From Spirosoma arboris (GTDB lineage Bacteria > Bacteroidota > Bacteroidia > Cytophagales > Spirosomataceae), in NCBI RefSeq assembly GCF_009754945.1, contig NZ_WPIN01000001.1, positions 62,001 to 126,000 of the forward strand: a stretch of 64,000 nt of DNA, in the 5' to 3' direction. Each line of letters begins with the position of its first letter. Within the stretch, counting starts at the first letter, position 1. Position numbers and translations under genes: made by a program. Of this stretch, positions 62,758 to 64,000 are shown piece after piece. Below the pieces are notes generated by a model. That model had not been told where the DNA came from, did no database searches, and saw only the letters and a program-made list of their open reading frames with translations.

Positions 62758-63684
62758 TTATGAAACACGGTTCACGGCTGATTTCAATCGGATTAGTTCC
62801 CCCAGAAGTCGGGTCCGATTCGCTAAATTCGGTTTTTCCAACCGTTGAGCCAGATTAGCAACGGCTCCGTTCAATGTATCTATTTCAGTCTCTCGGCCAT
62901 GATTAATATCGACCAGCGTCGAGATGAGCTGCCCATCTGAACGCTGACTGATGTCTAGTAATCGCTGCTCTACTTCCTGCCGATTCAGCATAATATTCAC
63001 TTCCTTCGCCACAGCGACACATTCGTCGATGATCTCGCCAGCTAAAGCCAGCGCTGAGGCATTCCGGTGAAAAATACCATTATCGATCCCAAGTAGCGGA
63101 CAGATGGCATTGAAGACGCAGTTCGTGATAACTTTCTCCCAGACAGCCCGTTGAATGGCAATTTCGGTTCGAAACGGAAACTGAGGTGTATTCAGTTGCT
63201 CCACAAGCGCTGCTAAACTGGATTCTTGCCCTCGGACTACCCCAATCGGCGAAGCCGCCACGGGCTTATAGCTGACCGTATGAACGGCTCGTACCTGACT
63301 GGTCGCCAGTAGCACGCACCGGTACACTTCAGGAAAATCCGCTTCCAGAAATGGCGCTTCGATGTCCAGCCCATTTTGTAGCAAAATCAGGGGGGACTGG
63401 CCCGTCTTACTACTCAAGCGTCGGGCCAAACCCTGATTGCCGAACGATTTGGTGGTCAATAAAATAAGGCCGTTCAAGGGCGCAACCTGTTCCAGCGTAT
63501 GGATCGGAATGGTAGCCGAGAGAACAGTCCCATCGCTACACTCAACCATGATGGAGGCTTCAGCTTCTGAATAATTACCCTGGCGACCATGCACCAGCAT
63601 TACTTCTTTACCAGCCTGCCGGAGCATAACAGCTAAGGTCATGCCGATGGCACCGACTCCGATAATATAGATAGGGGTATGCAT
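62758..63684 (-). CDS. panE: 2-dehydropantoate 2-reductase family protein
   Basis: A 308-residue NADPH-dependent reductase of the PanE/ApbA family, which converts ketopantoate to pantoate in pantothenate and coenzyme A synthesis. The N-terminal Rossmann motif I-I-G-V-G-A-I-G is at 7-14, the L-T-T-K-S-F block with the family lysine is near 77-82, L-L-Q-N-G-L is near 107, and the C-terminal helical domain starts with W-E-K-V-I-T-N-C-V-F-N-A, the substrate-binding Lys/Asn motif. The family contains paralogues with other 2-keto-acid substrates, so a true PanE role is probable but not certain. It follows the CocE-type gene by 11 bases. Confidence 0.85.
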   Translation of the reverse strand: MHTPIYIIGVGAIGMTLAVMLRQAGKEVMLVHGRQGNYSEAEASIMVECSDGTVLSATIPIHTLEQVAPLNGLILLTTKSFGNQGLARRLSSKTGQSPLILLQNGLDIEAPFLEADFPEVYRCVLLATSQVRAVHTVSYKPVAASPIGVVRGQESSLAALVEQLNTPQFPFRTEIAIQRAVWEKVITNCVFNAICPLLGIDNGIFHRNASALALAGEIIDECVAVAKEVNIMLNRQEVEQRLLDISQRSDGQLISTLVDINHGRETEIDTLNGAVANLAQRLEKPNLANRTRLLGELIRLKSAVNRVS

Positions 63685-63695
63685 GTGTAATTGGC

Positions 63696-64000
63696 TTATG
63701 GTAAGATCATTACCTCAATGGAGGAGTCACTAAAAAGGCGGTGACGGGCCGATTGAAAATCGACGGGTTGTGCTTTATAAATATTCTCCACATACGTCTG
63801 AGGGTTCCGGTCGATCAGCGGGAACCAACTGCTTTGCACCTGAATCATCACTCGATGCCCTTTTTTAAAGGTGTGGAGCATGTCCTGGAGCCGGAATGTC
63901 ACATCGGTAATTTGATTCGGTGTGAAGGATTTTGGGGTTTCAAAACTATCCCGAAACCGTCCGCGTATGACATCGGCCCGAACCAGTTGCTGGTAATTTG
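63696..64000 (-). CDS. C-terminal end of a CocE/NonD-family hydrolase (partial)
   Basis: The frame is open to the window edge and encodes the last 100 residues. It shows the end of an X-Pro dipeptidyl-peptidase/CocE-type jelly-roll domain: R-F-R-D-S-F-E-T-P, then V-T-F-R-L-Q-D-M-L-H-T-F-K-K-G-H-R-V-M-I-Q-V-Q-S-S-W-F-P, and R-N-P-Q-T-Y-V. This combination is typical of secreted CocE/NonD esterases or glutaryl-7-ACA-acylase-like proteins. The catalytic Ser/Asp/His domain lies outside the window. The panE gene follows after 11 bases. Confidence 0.85.
   Translation of the reverse strand, partial: NYQQLVRADVIRGRFRDSFETPKSFTPNQITDVTFRLQDMLHTFKKGHRVMIQVQSSWFPLIDRNPQTYVENIYKAQPVDFQSARHRLFSDSSIEVMILP

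Overview
The window looks like a chromosomal segment of a Spirosoma-like member of the Cytophagales (Bacteroidota). The evidence is a SusC/SusD pair, hybrid two-component regulators, TAnnTTTG-type -7 promoter boxes, weak Shine-Dalgarno signals and a base composition near 50% GC. No tRNA, rRNA, CRISPR array, transposase or phage gene was recognised.

Layout. (1) 1-7258: a cut-off secreted protein, a repeat adhesin, two unknown genes, a lipoprotein, an MFS exporter and an ArsB-type permease. (2) 7744-32777: a polysaccharide utilisation locus (PUL) for substituted xylan. Its genes in order are a hybrid two-component sensor (HTCS), a truncated GH95, GH43, GH127/146, GH43, a CE1 esterase, a double CE1 esterase, GH43, GH10 xylanase, SusC, SusD and an FG-GAP lipoprotein. 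The HTCS gene and susC carry the same promoter module, so the regulator and the uptake pair are probably switched on together. Palindromic elements sit just after three of the hydrolase genes. (3) 32920-39753: an AraC regulator, a cupin, a quinone-reductase-like enzyme, a PQQ/haem dehydrogenase, and an ArsR regulator with an Old Yellow Enzyme. (4) 40139-44836: two Cys-type sulfatases flanking an aminotransferase with an export signal, then an Rrf2 regulator. (5) 44933-48909: an AraC regulator, a short-chain dehydrogenase and a secreted SGNH esterase. (6) 49426-50442: a broken small ORF and a DUF4239 membrane protein. (7) 50468-58514, minus strand: a LytTR response regulator with its TPR histidine kinase, followed by an operon for a homologue of cyanobacterial fatty acyl-ACP reductase, an NDH-2-like flavoprotein, a DUF418 membrane protein, an alpha/beta hydrolase and a small membrane protein. 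(8) 58669-64000: a second HTCS with no PUL beside it, PanE, and the end of a CocE/NonD hydrolase.

The most interesting unit is (7). The promoter of the LytTR regulator gene and the promoter of the acyl-ACP-reductase operon carry nearly identical tandem repeats with a 22-bp period. In both, the repeats lie exactly 22 bp upstream of a TACTTTTG box, in the place of the -33 element. This ties an uncharacterised aldehyde-forming or acyl-reducing operon to one two-component system.
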